Assembly: GCA_004352715.1 (NCBI GenBank)
Contig: SCFE01000080.1
Span: forward strand, 1,567,132 to 1,631,131
Source of the DNA: Hofstenia miamia
Taxonomy: Eukaryota > Xenacoelomorpha > Acoela
Reading direction: 5' to 3'
Length of the DNA: 64,000 bases
Each line of letters starts with the position of its first letter. Positions within the stretch are counted from its first letter, which is position 1. A program made the position numbers and the translations under genes. The notes under the pieces were generated by a model. That model had not been told where the DNA came from. It was given only the letters and a program-made list of their open reading frames with translations, and ran no database searches. Below, in pieces: positions 46,931 to 58,917 of the stretch.

Positions 46931-48510
46931 GCACAAGAAAATTTAATAATACAAAATCTCGGTTATTTGTGATAGCTTTATGATATTTAATATGGTATCC
47001 AAAAAACAAGATAAAAGTACATGGGTTGCTGTTTTTTGGAATTTGGTTTCAAAAATATCAAGTATCACTCAAAGAGTAAAAAAGAGAATGTTTTAATTAC
47101 AATTTATTTAAATTTACTTGATCCATTGTATGTAGGCTCAACTGGAGTTTTTTTATCTCATTGTTCACAAAAAGAGCGCAAAAATCAGCAGCTAGTTGTA
47201 GCAATACATTAACATATACTGAATTAATCATAGTATAAGTAACTGTATTCCTCTAAATTTACAAGAATTTGTTGGTTGACAAGGCTTTTCTTTTAGCGGT
47301 CTACCTTAGTATAGAATGTAAAAATTTCCTCAAATGTGGAAAGGATAGAAAAAATTTTGACATGCTATATTTTACGTAGTGCAATCAGGTCCTTATCCCG
47401 CGATAAGGATGCTTGTTAAACACCGGCCACATCCACGTAGGTTTTGAAATTTGGATACAGTAATGACATTAAATTTAAATTCAAAATTGAATTACTAGAG
47501 GCAATAAAATGCGAATGAACAATTAAGCAATGCCCCTAAATAAACTATTCTAAGCGGTTACCTTGTAAAATTCAACATTTGAGGCATTCTCCGCTAATGG
47601 AATAACTTGCTTTCAAAAAAAAACTGCTGGATTTTTCAAGGATTTTAACTTCCAGATCTAGAAATTATATGAATTTTTCAAAGGCTCCTGATATATATTT
47701 GATATTTACTTATTTGAATTTCAATTATTTACAGTAATTCTCAAAGAATTTGTATCTTACGTCTCTATTTAAGTACTGATGTCGGGAAATCAACCCAAAC
47801 TCCTATATAGCCTGTTATAGCTCTGGCTTTATTTTATTTGATGTCATGTATTTATCGTAATAATTCACCATGAAATGACGATTTTCACTAAGTATGTGAA
47901 TGACTATCCTCCTTCCTCAATTTCTTGAAGTAAGTTTAATACTATTTCATTAAGCAACTAAAATCACCTGCTTGTTTTATACAGAGAAGGGAAGTTAAAA
48001 GATTCTCTTCCCACAATCAGTAACACAGTATGCCAATTTGGAATGATTGCACTAATATAATTTTTCACCTTAACATGTATGATTTGTTCTTACCCGACAT
48101 TATATAAACTAAGCTCCAAAAATAATTTCTTCTCTTCTTAGCCACACTGCATTAATAAAATTTAATAACAAATATACAAGAAGTTGAATTAACTTCTTTC
48201 TTCAATATTATGTGTGTAGGTATGTTCTCAATATTTTAACTTAAAATAATTTTCTGTAGCATAGGTTCTATAGTGTACCAAACAAGGGTATTCAAAACTG
48301 TATTGCAAAGGTAGGCAAGTAGTAAGGTTCTTAAGAGGGGCGCCCGATTTTGCATTTATATACAAGCCTTTTTCACAAAACAATCTCAATATATGATTAT
48401 GTTATATATTTTAAATTCACTTGTTATTGTGAGTGCATGCTTAGCTACAAATTTACAGCAAGATGATCTACAATTTTCTGGAGGCAGAGAACACCATATC
48501 GTGGAAGTTA
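45060..48510. other. Unassigned AT-rich DNA downstream of MEK
   Basis: No gene recognised. Two (TA)n arrays at 46785-46811 and 46871-46930 are each followed by ATATAGCACAAG(T/A)AAAATT-like sequence, a small local duplication. Otherwise nothing is supported. Confidence 0.5.
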
Positions 48511-48524
48511 TTGAAGCACATTTG

Positions 48525-48767
48525 CAGGGGCGTACCCAGCATTTTCTGACGAGGGGACATGATTGTTATTCACTAATGCGGGGAAGGGGGAGCCCCGCGA
48601 AAATTTTTAAAATATTGAAAAAATAGGACCCTAAAAAATGCATTTCACGATCCTAGATTTTAAATTTTTCAATATTTTACGAAAAAATTTTTGATTTATC
48701 CAGTTAAAATTAAATTTGGAAACCTGACGGGGGGCATTCCACCATGTCCCCCCTGGGTACGCCACTG
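48525..48767. mobile_element. hAT-type MITE with 8-bp target duplication
   Basis: The left end CAGGGGCGTACCCAG and the right end CTGGGTACGCCACTG are inverted repeats of the kind common at hAT ends. Eight-base flanks, CACATTTG (48517-48524) and CAAATTTG (48768-48775), match at 7 of 8 positions. The 243-bp interior is non-coding. The tips resemble the element at 15660-16043 (CAG-GGG/GCG at one side, ACGCCACTG at the other). Confidence 0.75.
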
Positions 48768-49604
48768 CAAATTTGATGTGATTATTTGTAACTTTGCTTT
48801 CACACGATTTATGGAAACCTCGTATTCATATTTATGATGATTTTTTGCATTATACATGTATACATGAACTTCTAATGTTTCCATAAAAATGAATATTCAC
48901 ATTGATAGGTTTTAGAATTATGCATAACTTGCTAGTTTTTGTTACATTGGTATACATATTGATGGATGCACAAATATTCTTATATCAAATTTTGGCATGA
49001 AGTTTGAGAAGGCTGGATATACAAAATAGATGTACAATCACACCTATCCTTACAAAAATGAACAACAAATGCAAACTTTAATTCTTCTTGAACGTCTGAA
49101 ACAAAGTTCAGCAGTTCTGCTGTATTATTTCCATTGAGGAGATAAATATAAATGTTTAATGAAATTATATAATAAGCGTTATTAATTTGTAAATGCAACT
49201 AGATAAGAAAGTGCAATATGTTTCAATTTGAGTCTTAATATGAAGTGAAAATTTGTTTCGTTAGATGGCTACAACATTTACAAAATGATGTTCTACGTTT
49301 CTCCATATAAGTTTTACATAGCTGCATCAAATCAAAAATGCCTAAAATTGGAAGTATCTGCAGAATTAACTGTAAACACAATCTACATCCCATACTATTT
49401 ATTGAAATTAGATACAATAGATTGAGGTAAAATATAATTGAATAATACAAAGATATGAAAGTATCTTTATAGAGCTGAGCGACACATTTCCCCTTAACTC
49501 GACGTATTGCGGTAGAAAACGTTGTAAACATATTAAGGTACATCTTTTAAATTTCTTATAAAACACATTTTAAAACGTTGTTGAATGTCATCTAGTGACC
49601 ACCA

Positions 49605-49742
49605 ATGATATTTAAAACGTCTTCTAAATGTCTTCTAGACGTCTTCTAAACGTTTTCTAAACCATTATTAAATGTTTTCTATGTCATTTCTAAACTATTT
49701 CTGTCAATTTCTAAGAGTTTTCTAAACCATTCCTAAATGGAC
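49605..49742 (+). repeat. Degenerate 12-bp minisatellite
   Basis: About eleven imperfect units of the type AAACGTCTTCTA or AAATGTTTTCTA. The CG of the unit is TG or CA in several units. The array lies where the CpG content of the window begins to fall. Confidence 0.7.
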
Positions 49743-50094
49743 TTTCTTTAGATATTAAATATTTGAATATGGAAGTTGTTATAAGAAAAAATTAATGCAA
49801 AAATTCAGCACTAATTTACTTAAAATAATATTATTCAATTTAAATTTATAATGCACAAATTTATTAGCACATTTTTGAACAATATTAACTAGGAACTTTT
49901 TTGTAAGTACAATTATGTTATAATTATAATATTATGATTTTCACTGTTTTAATGAAATGTCATTGTTAACATCTTTGTGTTTGCCATTGATAATATCTGC
50001 TCCTACTAATTACCTGAATTTACCATTATCTATGTTGTGTAATGCAGTTTTGTCTGTTGATAGGGGTGAATAAAATATTATAGCTTAGTGCTCA

Positions 50095-50165
50095 TGGGTA
50101 GCCAGTTGGTTGAGGGTCATGAACCTCATCACCATAAGCAGTTCTTGGCCAAATTGATTTAGTGT
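50095..50165 (+). repeat. tRNA-like head, possible SINE (weak)
   Basis: GGGTAGCCAGTTGGTTGAGG resembles box A of a tRNA promoter. AGTTCTTGGCC about 40 bases later could be a decayed box B (GGTTCGA..CC with its CG lost). No cloverleaf folds convincingly and no SINE tail was found. Confidence 0.3.
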
Positions 50166-50560
50166 AAGTACATGGATAGTGGAGTAGACAAGAAAATGAC
50201 TTTGCCAAGTTCATCTAATATGTACAATAAACTGGTAAGCATTTTATTAAAGCACTTCCAATTAGTTTAGGGAATTTATTATTTAGTATTATTACGTGCA
50301 AGTTGAACAAACTTATTTTGGCAATTACTGAGATAGAAAATATTTAACAGAGTAAGCACCAGTTAAAGATGATGTCATCTCCTCAGTAGCTAGAAGTGAT
50401 CAAAGAGGAATAGGAACTGCTTTTAGGCCGGCCAGAGAAAGTGGGACTCTACTACCTAAATAGAGTATTATTAGTTATATTAAATTCTGAGAGGTTGCAG
50501 TATTATATTTATTTAAATGTAGGGATTAGTAAATTATGCAGGAAAGATTGAGTTAGACGA

Positions 50561-51228
50561 ATGACCCAGATAAGGCATAGGGCTAATCAGACCTTTTCTG
50601 ATTTACTGATTTTATATGGGGACCCTGACCTCATATGCAACACCACCACATGGTTCTCTAAGCTCCCTTATACATTTTTTCGCACTTTCAGCTTAAGGAG
50701 CCCCTTGGAACCATTAGAAAGCGTTCAGACTGCCCTACACATGCCTTACCATCTATATTATTCAATACCTATGTGTTGCCTTAAGCCACATAATACCCCT
50801 TTTGGTGATGAACCAACTTCTCCCCACTTTGACGCCCCCATTGGCCTCCACTACCTGTTTTACAGGAGCACCTCAGTGTGGTGCTACCACGTCATTTAAT
50901 TTAACCTCTAGTTTTGCCATTTGGCACTCCCATTTTTGTCAAAACCTCCATGGACCTACTAGAACTCATCCAGAACATAGAAGAGTTTTGTGAGCATGAG
51001 TTCAGACTGCTGCGAAATGTTCTCAACCTTGAACAAGAAGCACAGCATAAAGAATCCACTTACCAGTTAGATACACAAGTGTTGCAGAACCTCTCAGTAC
51101 TGAGTGGTTCAGGGGTTGCACCTCTGCGACCCGGCAATATTAAATTTCCACTCACAATTTTTGAAATTGCAATCATTCTTTGCTTTCAAATTTTTCACAA
51201 AATCAATTTATTTAATTGGAATTTTTAA
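50561..51228 (+). pseudogene. Unrecognised broken ORF, possible retroelement protein
   Basis: Two overlapping frames look protein-like: 50561-50899 (a Pro/Leu/Ser-rich stretch) and 50914-51228, with a helical charged stretch NIEEFCEHEFRLLRNVLNLE suited to a coiled coil. Given the surrounding retroelements this may be part of a gag or an envelope-like ORF, but no family was recognised. Confidence 0.3.
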
Positions 51229-51549
51229 CAGTAGTCTTAACATCTCAATGTCACGCTAACAATGCTACAGTTTGGACATCCAATTGTACATTAATAATGA
51301 TGAAGTTTTTGTAATCAGTTACTAGAAAAAAATATTTATAACCAATCAAGATTCATTGTTTAATAGTGAAACCTTCATTAAGTCCTCAGCCACACTGCTT
51401 TGCAAGCAGAAAAGTGGCTGCAGAATGGACTATAATTAGCAAAGTATCTTCAAACATTATTCTAAAAATTCCAATCATTTTATTCGTTAAATTAATATCA
51501 CCAACATAATATGTGCAGTAGTATCTAGTAATAAACTGTTTGTTAAACT

Positions 51550-51550
51550 G

Positions 51551-51622
<72 letters not shown>
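51550..51622. repeat. (CAT)n microsatellite
   Basis: About 24 pure CAT units. On the minus strand they read as a run of methionines, which is an artefact rather than a gene. Confidence 0.95.
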
Positions 51623-53068
51623 GACATTTTATTCTTCTTCAATTCCTTTGATTAATATCCCATTGCATTGAATGTCTGATGATTGCCATTAAGTCCATTT
51701 TTACTGTGTGAAAATTTTTGTTGTTATGGAATCATAGACACCAAGGAATCCGCACACCTCAACTGACAATTTCCTCTGAGTTGTTCTAACTAAACTAGGA
51801 GTCTCTGACAAGAAATCTGAACAGGAGGAATTAGATGAATTTCTGCATAATACTGATACTGATGAAAGAACAATCTTTCAGAAATGAGCTTTTCTTGAAT
51901 TTTTAAAAAAATTTGAAACAACAATGGACGAAAAATTAACCAAACTAGTGCCGAAAGTGCAATAACCCAAGTTTAAAGACTCTAGTCTAAGAAAATATGG
52001 GGCATACTAACAGTACCTTTTCAAAAGCAACCCTGCAGAAAACTAGTGCAACAAACCCAGCATTTGACAAGCTGTTTCAGATGTTTGAACTAGTAATGCA
52101 AAATACATTTTTGCAAACCCAACCATCCAATTTTTTTCTGAGTTACTGATTCTGCATTATTGTGTTATTTAGGCAAATAAGTAAACTACATTAGAATCAT
52201 TTTCAAATATTAATTTTTTTTAAAATTCAGTTACAGCTGTTATGATTACTATGATTATTGAATCATTTTTTATTTTAAAATAGTAATTTTCATTATTATA
52301 ATTCATTGATTTCTAAGATAATTAACGAGTCTTTCTTGGTCCACTATTGCTGCCATTATTGGCCATCAGTGACGTTTTGACAATTATCTTAATTTGTTGA
52401 AATAGACATGCAATATTTAGCATAGTTTTCAAAATTTTCATTTGAAACCATTCTTCTAAAAAAATATCTAGCATCACCATAGTAGTAATTTTGCCAAAAC
52501 TCATATTTATTAGAGCAAAAATTTCGAACTATTTTTATAAAATAAAAAAAATTGAAAACAAAACATCAACAAAATATGTGGGTGAATAAAACACAAGTTG
52601 CCTCAAAATCTAAACTGGGCCAAAGTAGTCAAAAAATGCACTGAAATTTATAAATAACAGACTATTAAGTCATATGCATTTTGCAGTTTTGCATTAGTAT
52701 TGTTTACTCTTAGAAATTTCAACTTACAATTTGAAGTTGCAGCATTTGTATATTATTTGTAGAATCTATCATGCCAACTTTTGGTGTAGCAAAAAGAAAA
52801 ATTAGAGTAAAAGTTTGTGGTAAGCCTAATAAAAAGGGCCAAATTTGCATCAATTTAAATGGGCCTCACCTAAAGTTTCTTGGGCCAGGCCTGGTTTGGA
52901 CCTACATTTTGATACATTGGCATTGATATATGGAAAGTGCTCATACCTCCTCACCAGTCTCTGCAACTTCAAGTAATTTTGCTCATTCTTTCATTTAGGT
53001 TCTTCTTCCCTTTCACATTATAATAATAAAATGTATTTGAGTTAGGAGTGTCCAGTGGTGGTTGCCAT

Positions 53069-53745
53069 GTGGCATCAGCATGGAAATCTACATAGATAAA
53101 ACACCAGGATTTGCTGATGTCTCAAAAATTGACAGCCTGACTCCAGAGCCAAACAAGCCTATTCCTAGTAAAAGTTAAAGGTAGCTGGGAGATCAGGTAA
53201 AGGAAGAGTGCATGGCTGCACCCGGCCAACATGAAGCATATAACCATATCAGAAAGAGTCATTTTAGACGGAGCCCAAATTTAAATGAAGAGAGAGAGAA
53301 GCCCTAAAAGTTCTTGGGTGCAAAGTGTGCCCTACATGCAATTTAGGTGCTGCAATAAAATATAAAACAACAAATGACAAGTAGTTCTGTAAAGCCCAAT
53401 TCCTAAACCTGCCAAAGTGCCATAGTGATGAACTTGTAAAGCAATTAGATAATTTAGAAAAGCATTTTAAATAGAATAGATACAAAACAAGAAATAAGGA
53501 TTGAGTAAAATCTATTGAAAGTTCTCTAACAAAAGTAGATTATTTAAAGAGAAAAACAGGTAATGTATAAACAAAACGTAGCACTAAAGCATACCATAAA
53601 TATTAGCAGGTGCCTTGTGACCTTTTGCACAGTAATAACTAAAATCAGAAATACTGTGTGCAGAAATTTTAAACATTCAAAATAAACAGATTGTCTAACT
53701 ACTAACACGTCATTCAAGGCATTTACAAATTCATTTAAATAGTGT
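53069..53745. repeat. Long inverted repeat, arm A
   Basis: The arm is the reverse complement of 58918-59666, at roughly 80-85% by eye with a few insertions. Shared blocks are GTGGCATCAGCATGGAAATC, AAGCCCTAAAAGTTCTTGGG, AACAGGTAATGTATAAACAA and GGCATTTACAAATTC. It encodes no recognised protein. At three positions arm A keeps CG (53269, 53577, 53708) where arm B has TG or CA. Confidence 0.75.
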
Positions 53746-54044
53746 ACAATTTAGTATTCAATAATTTTGAATTATTAATTACAAAATGTTTGTAACTGCA
53801 GAGGGTGATGCCACATTTCATGGACTTTTCTTTTAATGATGTTGTCCTTTTTTTCTTGCATTACTGTATTTTTAACTGGTAACCTTTCATTGTCTGTATT
53901 GATCCAAGATATTTTGCTGGGACCTCTTCCCCTTCAATTCTTCAATGTAATTTTATCTTTCTCTCATTTTTCTCAGCATCATTGTCACTGCTGTTGACTG
54001 TAGTAACTCTTCTTCTTTGGTGATCTCTTCCTATTATTTGCTTA

Positions 54045-55316
54045 TCATTTCTCTATTAATTGAGTGTTTCTCCTTGCATCTTCATTGCTTGTGATTTCTT
54101 CAGCATTTGTGTGAATGAGCATTTCAGGTAATCCACAATTTATCTCTTCATCAGCCTTTTTATTAGTTTGTCCTACATTTTTTATTTTATTATTCTCACA
54201 TAGTCTTTTGTATTTCCTTCCTTTCTTCCTAGCAGCTTCCTTGTTGTTAACCATGGTTGTCTCTTTGTCTGCCTGAGCTTACAGTTTGAGGTCACCCCAC
54301 ATGTATTTCTTTGTGGCAATGCTAAGTATGTCAATTTCTGTGGAACACATCCCTGTGTTGTTCACTATTTCTATGATGCTTGGTCTCCCCAACAGTTGAT
54401 TTTTATCATTATTCTCATGAAGTACTTTTTATATTTGAGCATTGGATTCTTTGGTGGCAACATCCATTTTATTGTTGAGTCAGCCAGTATCCAATTTTTC
54501 ACTTCATAGTTATCAGTGCAATTGCTAATTCATATTTCTTCATTTTCACAATTGTTTTGATCTCTTTCTTCATCATCAGTAGTACAACTTTTTCATTTGC
54601 TGTGATAGCTATTTCTATTATCCATATCAATGTTGGTAGTTGGTAATCCAGATCTATGGTGATTTTTGGGTTGCACATTATTCTCAGAGCTGGTGTCAAT
54701 ATATCTACCTGTAGATCAATGGTAACTAATTCAGACAGCAAATGTTCCTTCTGTTTTTGTTCTATGATGAACACATTTTCTAGATTCTTTGCTATGTTTT
54801 TGAGGAACACTGGTAGTTTCTGTTTGTTGTTCTGTGCTATTAATAGTAGTTCTACTTTCTGCACCTTTGCCATATATAACATTTCTTCAATCATTTTTTC
54901 GAGATTTTTGTTGTGAAGTTTGTCAGGTTTATTAAAATGTATTATTAGCAGATTATCCTGGTCTAAGTTGACCTGTTCACACTGCTGGATTATTTTTTCT
55001 CTGCATGCCAATATCTCTGTATGTTAGCTAGTGTTAGTTGATCATCAAATGTGATGTGCTCTGTGCTTTAAAAATATGGCTGGTTGAGTTTTTCATTCAT
55101 TGATTTTGGATACAAAACAGTTGTATTACATGTTGGACAATTCCTTTTATCTATTATGATTGGGATCCCTGATGCATAATTTTCTTTATCTTTAGTTGTT
55201 ACATGTCTCTGTATTACTGACTTTGTTTCCAGGGAGAGATTGTCATAGGATTTGTAGAGTATTTTCCTTTTTGCTATGAAATAGGGATGTATTTTTTTGT
55301 TTCCTATTTTAATCAT
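54045..55316 (-). pseudogene. Long broken minus-strand ORF, function unknown
   Basis: Read from 55316 down, three open stretches (82, 170 and 69 codons) follow each other with few stops between. The first has a CPTC cysteine pair (RNCPTCNTTVLYPKS), the second is rich in Leu, Ile and Lys with helical stretches (NLEKMIEEMLYMAKVQ), and the third is Lys/Asn-rich. The composition and length suggest one decayed protein of about 400 residues, perhaps a retroelement product. I do not recognise the family. Confidence 0.4.
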
Positions 55317-55638
55317 TTGACTTTCTCATTCTAGTGATGTGAATAATTGTTGTGACCTCATTTTCAACGAACTTGGAATTATTTGTTGAATTGAGAATTG
55401 TTGTGCTGACATTGTGGAGAAAGAGCTTGTTGTAGGTTGTTCTGATAGTATTTTGGTTTGGGAGTCATCACTAACCATTTCTATACCTGGATCTAGTAAT
55501 TAACCACAGATATCTTGTGACTTAGTACCTCTGACTGGTAGTTGTCAATTAGGGATTCTTTTTTTAACTACTAACTCTTTACCTGGTAGTTGGCATCAAG
55601 CTTGCTGGATTGGTAGTGATGCTGTGCCAGTCTGTTGA

Positions 55639-56850
55639 GTGCCAGAGCACAATAAGGAGGAGTTTAACAAATTCTTTAATAAATTCTGGACAATCCCATC
55701 ATACAACCAAAGGAAAGCCCATACACTGCACCAACAGTGTTTGTCCAACCAAGGAAAGAAAAATGGATTATGCATCAATTTTAGGAAATTTAACATCACA
55801 AAAAGGACAGATATCCACTACCACAAATAGAAGAGACACTTTAAAAAACAACACAGAACAAATTCTTCATAGTAATAGATGTTTGCAAAACATATTGGCA
55901 AGGATGGAACACACAGACATAGAAAAGACCACATTTATCATGCCATATGGAGTATACAAATGGGTATCCAGTCTTTATAATGCTCCAGCAACATTCCAGT
56001 GCTACATCACTAAAGTGTTAAAAACTGGAAGACAAGATAGATGACAGTGTATTCCTATATATAGATGACATTCTAGTAGCTAGTAAAATGGTAAGGAAAC
56101 ACCTGGAAAAACTATATTAGACACTCAAAATACTTCACAATGCTGGATTGTATGTAAATAGAAATAAATATCACATCCTAAAATGACAATAGTATTCTTG
56201 GCTAGAGAAATCAAGCAATGTATAATAATGATGAAAGAAGATGCAAGAGAGATGGTAAAAAATATATAGAAACCAGAAAATAGGAAGGATCTGCAGCAGA
56301 TCATGGGTTTTTTAAATTATTACAGGACATTTATACCAAAGTTGGCTGAAAAATCCATGAATAAAAAATTTCTGTGATATGGAAATGGCCAAGAATAGGA
56401 GCAACTAGATCTGATTAAAAAAGAATTGGTAAAGACTCTATCACTCAACACCCAAGATTAATTCTTAGCTGTTTATACTTGACTGTGATGTGAGCAAAGT
56501 AGCAATAGGTGCATGTCTGTCACAAATAACAAATGTCATAGAGTAACTAGTTGAATGGTTTAGTAAAAAGCTATGAGAGCCAGAGAAAAACTGCAGATAA
56601 TCTAAATTGGAAATATTAGCACTAATCAATAGCATTAAATAGTTCAGACACTTCCAGATTGGAAAAGAATTCTGAGTAAAAGATTGTACATATTGACATT
56701 GAAACACAGTTTGAAAGACAATGATGGCTACCAACCCTTGTCTTATCTGATACCACAATCAAACATCACCATCCATATTACAGCTCAGATACCCTATGGA
56801 AGCACATAATTTGCACACTTAAATATCTTCTTGGACACACTCAAGAAATA
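55639..56850 (+). pseudogene. Ty3/gypsy pol relic: reverse transcriptase and RNase H
   Basis: Across shifting frames the hallmarks of a Ty3/gypsy polymerase appear. These are LCINFRKFN (about 55756), YPLPQIEETL (about 55815), FFIVIDVCKTYW (about 55867, motif-A Asp), TFIMPYGVYKWV and YNAPATFQCYI (about 55932-56003), VFLYIDDILVAS (about 56048, catalytic YIDD) and IMGFLNYYRTFIPKLAEKS (about 56300). RNase H follows with DCDVSKVAIGACLSQI (about 56480) and SKLEILALINSI (about 56600). At least six stops or frameshifts make it inactive. Protease and integrase were not seen. Confidence 0.8.
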
Positions 56851-56999
56851 CATGTGGGGAGCCACTGCTGAGACCAAATTCCCTTTCTCTTAATTCCAAG
56901 TATGCACCTCTGTGCACTAGTCAACTCATGTGAAGTGAATATGGTTCAACAAAGCAATTTATTGAGCTTGTTGGTCACTACAATGTTCTCTCACACATG

Positions 57000-57299
57000 G
57001 AAATCTTATTCAACCTGGAGTGGCTCAATTATCCTGAGTGTGGGTACAGCAAACTCACCCAAACCCAGCAGCAAGTAACTAAGGGTGGTGAGATCATCCT
57101 GATCACTGTTTTGAGGCAAACTATGAAGATACCCAAAAAATTCTTCTGCAAGGAAGAGCTCTTATCCTCATCAGCTATTGAGGTATCACCAGCAACTAAA
57201 GCCTTAATCAAAGTTGTCAACCTAGAAAATTTTCTGGGGTCACAGTCTCACCCAAGCTCACACCCACTTGGTCTCTTACCAATAATGAACAAAACCTAA
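57000..57299 (+). other. Open stretch before gag-like copy 2, unassigned
   Basis: A 100-codon open frame (KALIKVVNLENFLGSQSH near its end) lies just upstream of gag-like copy 2, in or near its frame. It may be the N-terminal part of the same protein. It has no recognised motif. Confidence 0.3.
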
Positions 57300-58320
57300 C
57301 AGCATTTTGGGACTCCATAGGGGATGCAAAAATAAATTATCCTGTCACAATCAGAACAGCCTCCCTCCTGAGCAAGTCCAGCTTTGCTCAGCTAGAGAAC
57401 AACATTGAGAAAAACAATGTTCTCTGCATCCCACTGCCTTGCCTAATGACACCACTGATTTTGCTGTCATGGAGAGTACATTGTGGAAAGAAGAAAGTTT
57501 CTGCCCATCTAGCTGACTGTATTAATTACATTTCAACTGCCTCTGAAGTCAACAGAGCCATGCAAACAAAGGAGTACAAAGACACCTGTTATACATTGTT
57601 GGAGGGTGGTAATCCTGAGCATGTGTATATCAATGGGAAGCTGACAATCAAGGATATCTTCCAGAAGGGGCAGCCTATCTCTACCCAGTTTGAGAAGATC
57701 CACTGAACAATTAACACCCTCAACCCTTGCCTCATCATTTTATTCCAAGCCAGAGGTGACCTCATTTGGGCCAACAAAGCAGAAACAATAACCTGATACT
57801 ATGATGTAACCAAGTGTATTGAGATCATTACTATGTTACATGCCAGCATCACAGACCCTGAAGAGATGACACTGCAACAAGTGAATGAGTACTGTTCACT
57901 CTTTGTTGACCATGCTACCCATATGGGATCTCTCCAAGAAGTCTTCCTTCACTTTTATCCCAATACCAAGATTAGCATGGATGACGCACATACCTTGGAC
58001 ACTGACGCCTTAATGACGCTCCTTATCACACTCAAGGGCTTCCATCTGTACAAGTGCTTTTATGACACTTTTACCTGGAGGTTTAATGTACTATGATGAA
58101 ATTGTCCTATCAGTTCAAGGCTACCAGATCTTAAGTATTTTAGGTTACACAGCAAAACTGTCACTCAACAGGAGGCACTGATGCAGTCACTAGGCGACCC
58201 TGCTATGCAGAAGTTTCATCTTGGGATGACGTGTTGGCCAAAGAAATGATCAAAGAAGCCCAAAAGTTATTGTTTGGTCTTATAGTCCAACTGTTACCTC
58301 AGCCTTAACTGCACAAGGGG
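57300..58320 (+). pseudogene. Gag-like LTR-element protein, copy 2
   Basis: The protein starts near DAKINYPVTIRTAS (about 57325) and runs through WRVHCGKKKVSAHLADCIN, an open 86-codon part with KDTCYTLLEGGNPEHVYING, a stop near 57704, then CLIILFQARGDLIWANKAET, YYDVTKCIEIITMLHASI and an open part with FLHFYPNTKISMDDAHTL, DALMTLLITLKGFHLYKC. It aligns with copies 1 and 3 in the YYD-K and AH-MTL-KG blocks. It ends at AAGGGGGGGCG followed by TGTAGTCACTTGG, a polypurine tract and LTR start. CpG is scarce compared with copy 1. Confidence 0.6.
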
Positions 58321-58560
58321 GGGCGTGTAGTCACTTGGGGCCTTTGTTTATTTTTTATTTGATTTTAGGCACTCTCCAATTCATTTAGTGCTATTTAGTA
58401 TCTTTAATTTAGTGATTTTATTAATTTGTGATCTTTTTGAACTTAAGTTTCAAATTTAGTAATTGTCCTCTCAAGCTTTAGATAATGTGTAATTGCTCAT
58501 TTAATTTGCAAGGGAAACAAGCTAACTTTTGTAAAATGGTAAATATTTACCTTTTCTTGT
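58312..58560 (+). repeat. Polypurine tract and start of LTR, copy 2
   Basis: CAAGGGGGGGCG is followed by TGTAGTCACTTGGGGCC. About 235 bp of LTR-like sequence follows, up to the single N at 58561. Confidence 0.5.
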
Positions 58561-58561
58561 N
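58561..58561. other. Single-N assembly join
   Basis: One N inside the presumed LTR. As at 23601, it falls a short distance after the LTR start, where repeats make assembly unreliable. Confidence 0.9.
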
Positions 58562-58917
58562 AATATACTATGCTGTTGGTGTACATGAATATGTGGTAAT
58601 TACATGTTATTTGATATCCTTATTACATGAGCTGAGAAGATAAACACTGAGTTAAATTTGTTCTATGGAGCTAGAAATTAGAACTTGAGACACACAATTA
58701 GCACCTTGGATTGTAAGGATGGATTCTAATGACTTGGCTTTGGCAAGATGCTGTGTGAATTGGTTGCTACCTAAAATGCCATTTTGGAATTACTTTTTCT
58801 ACAATGAAATTGGCAAATTACCAATCTTCATTTGTTTTGTTAGAGAATGGGTTGCTATTGGTGATGGTAATCTTCTGCAACCTTTGTACTGCTTGAGCTG
58901 CTAGACGCACCCCTTGA

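Noticed and set aside
49605-49742. CRISPR-like array
   Set aside because: Units are contiguous and about 12 bp with no spacers, so this is a minisatellite, and the genome is eukaryotic.
51386-51622. 78-codon ORF starting with a run of methionines
   Set aside because: The run is the minus-strand reading of a (CAT)n microsatellite; the rest has no protein-like features.
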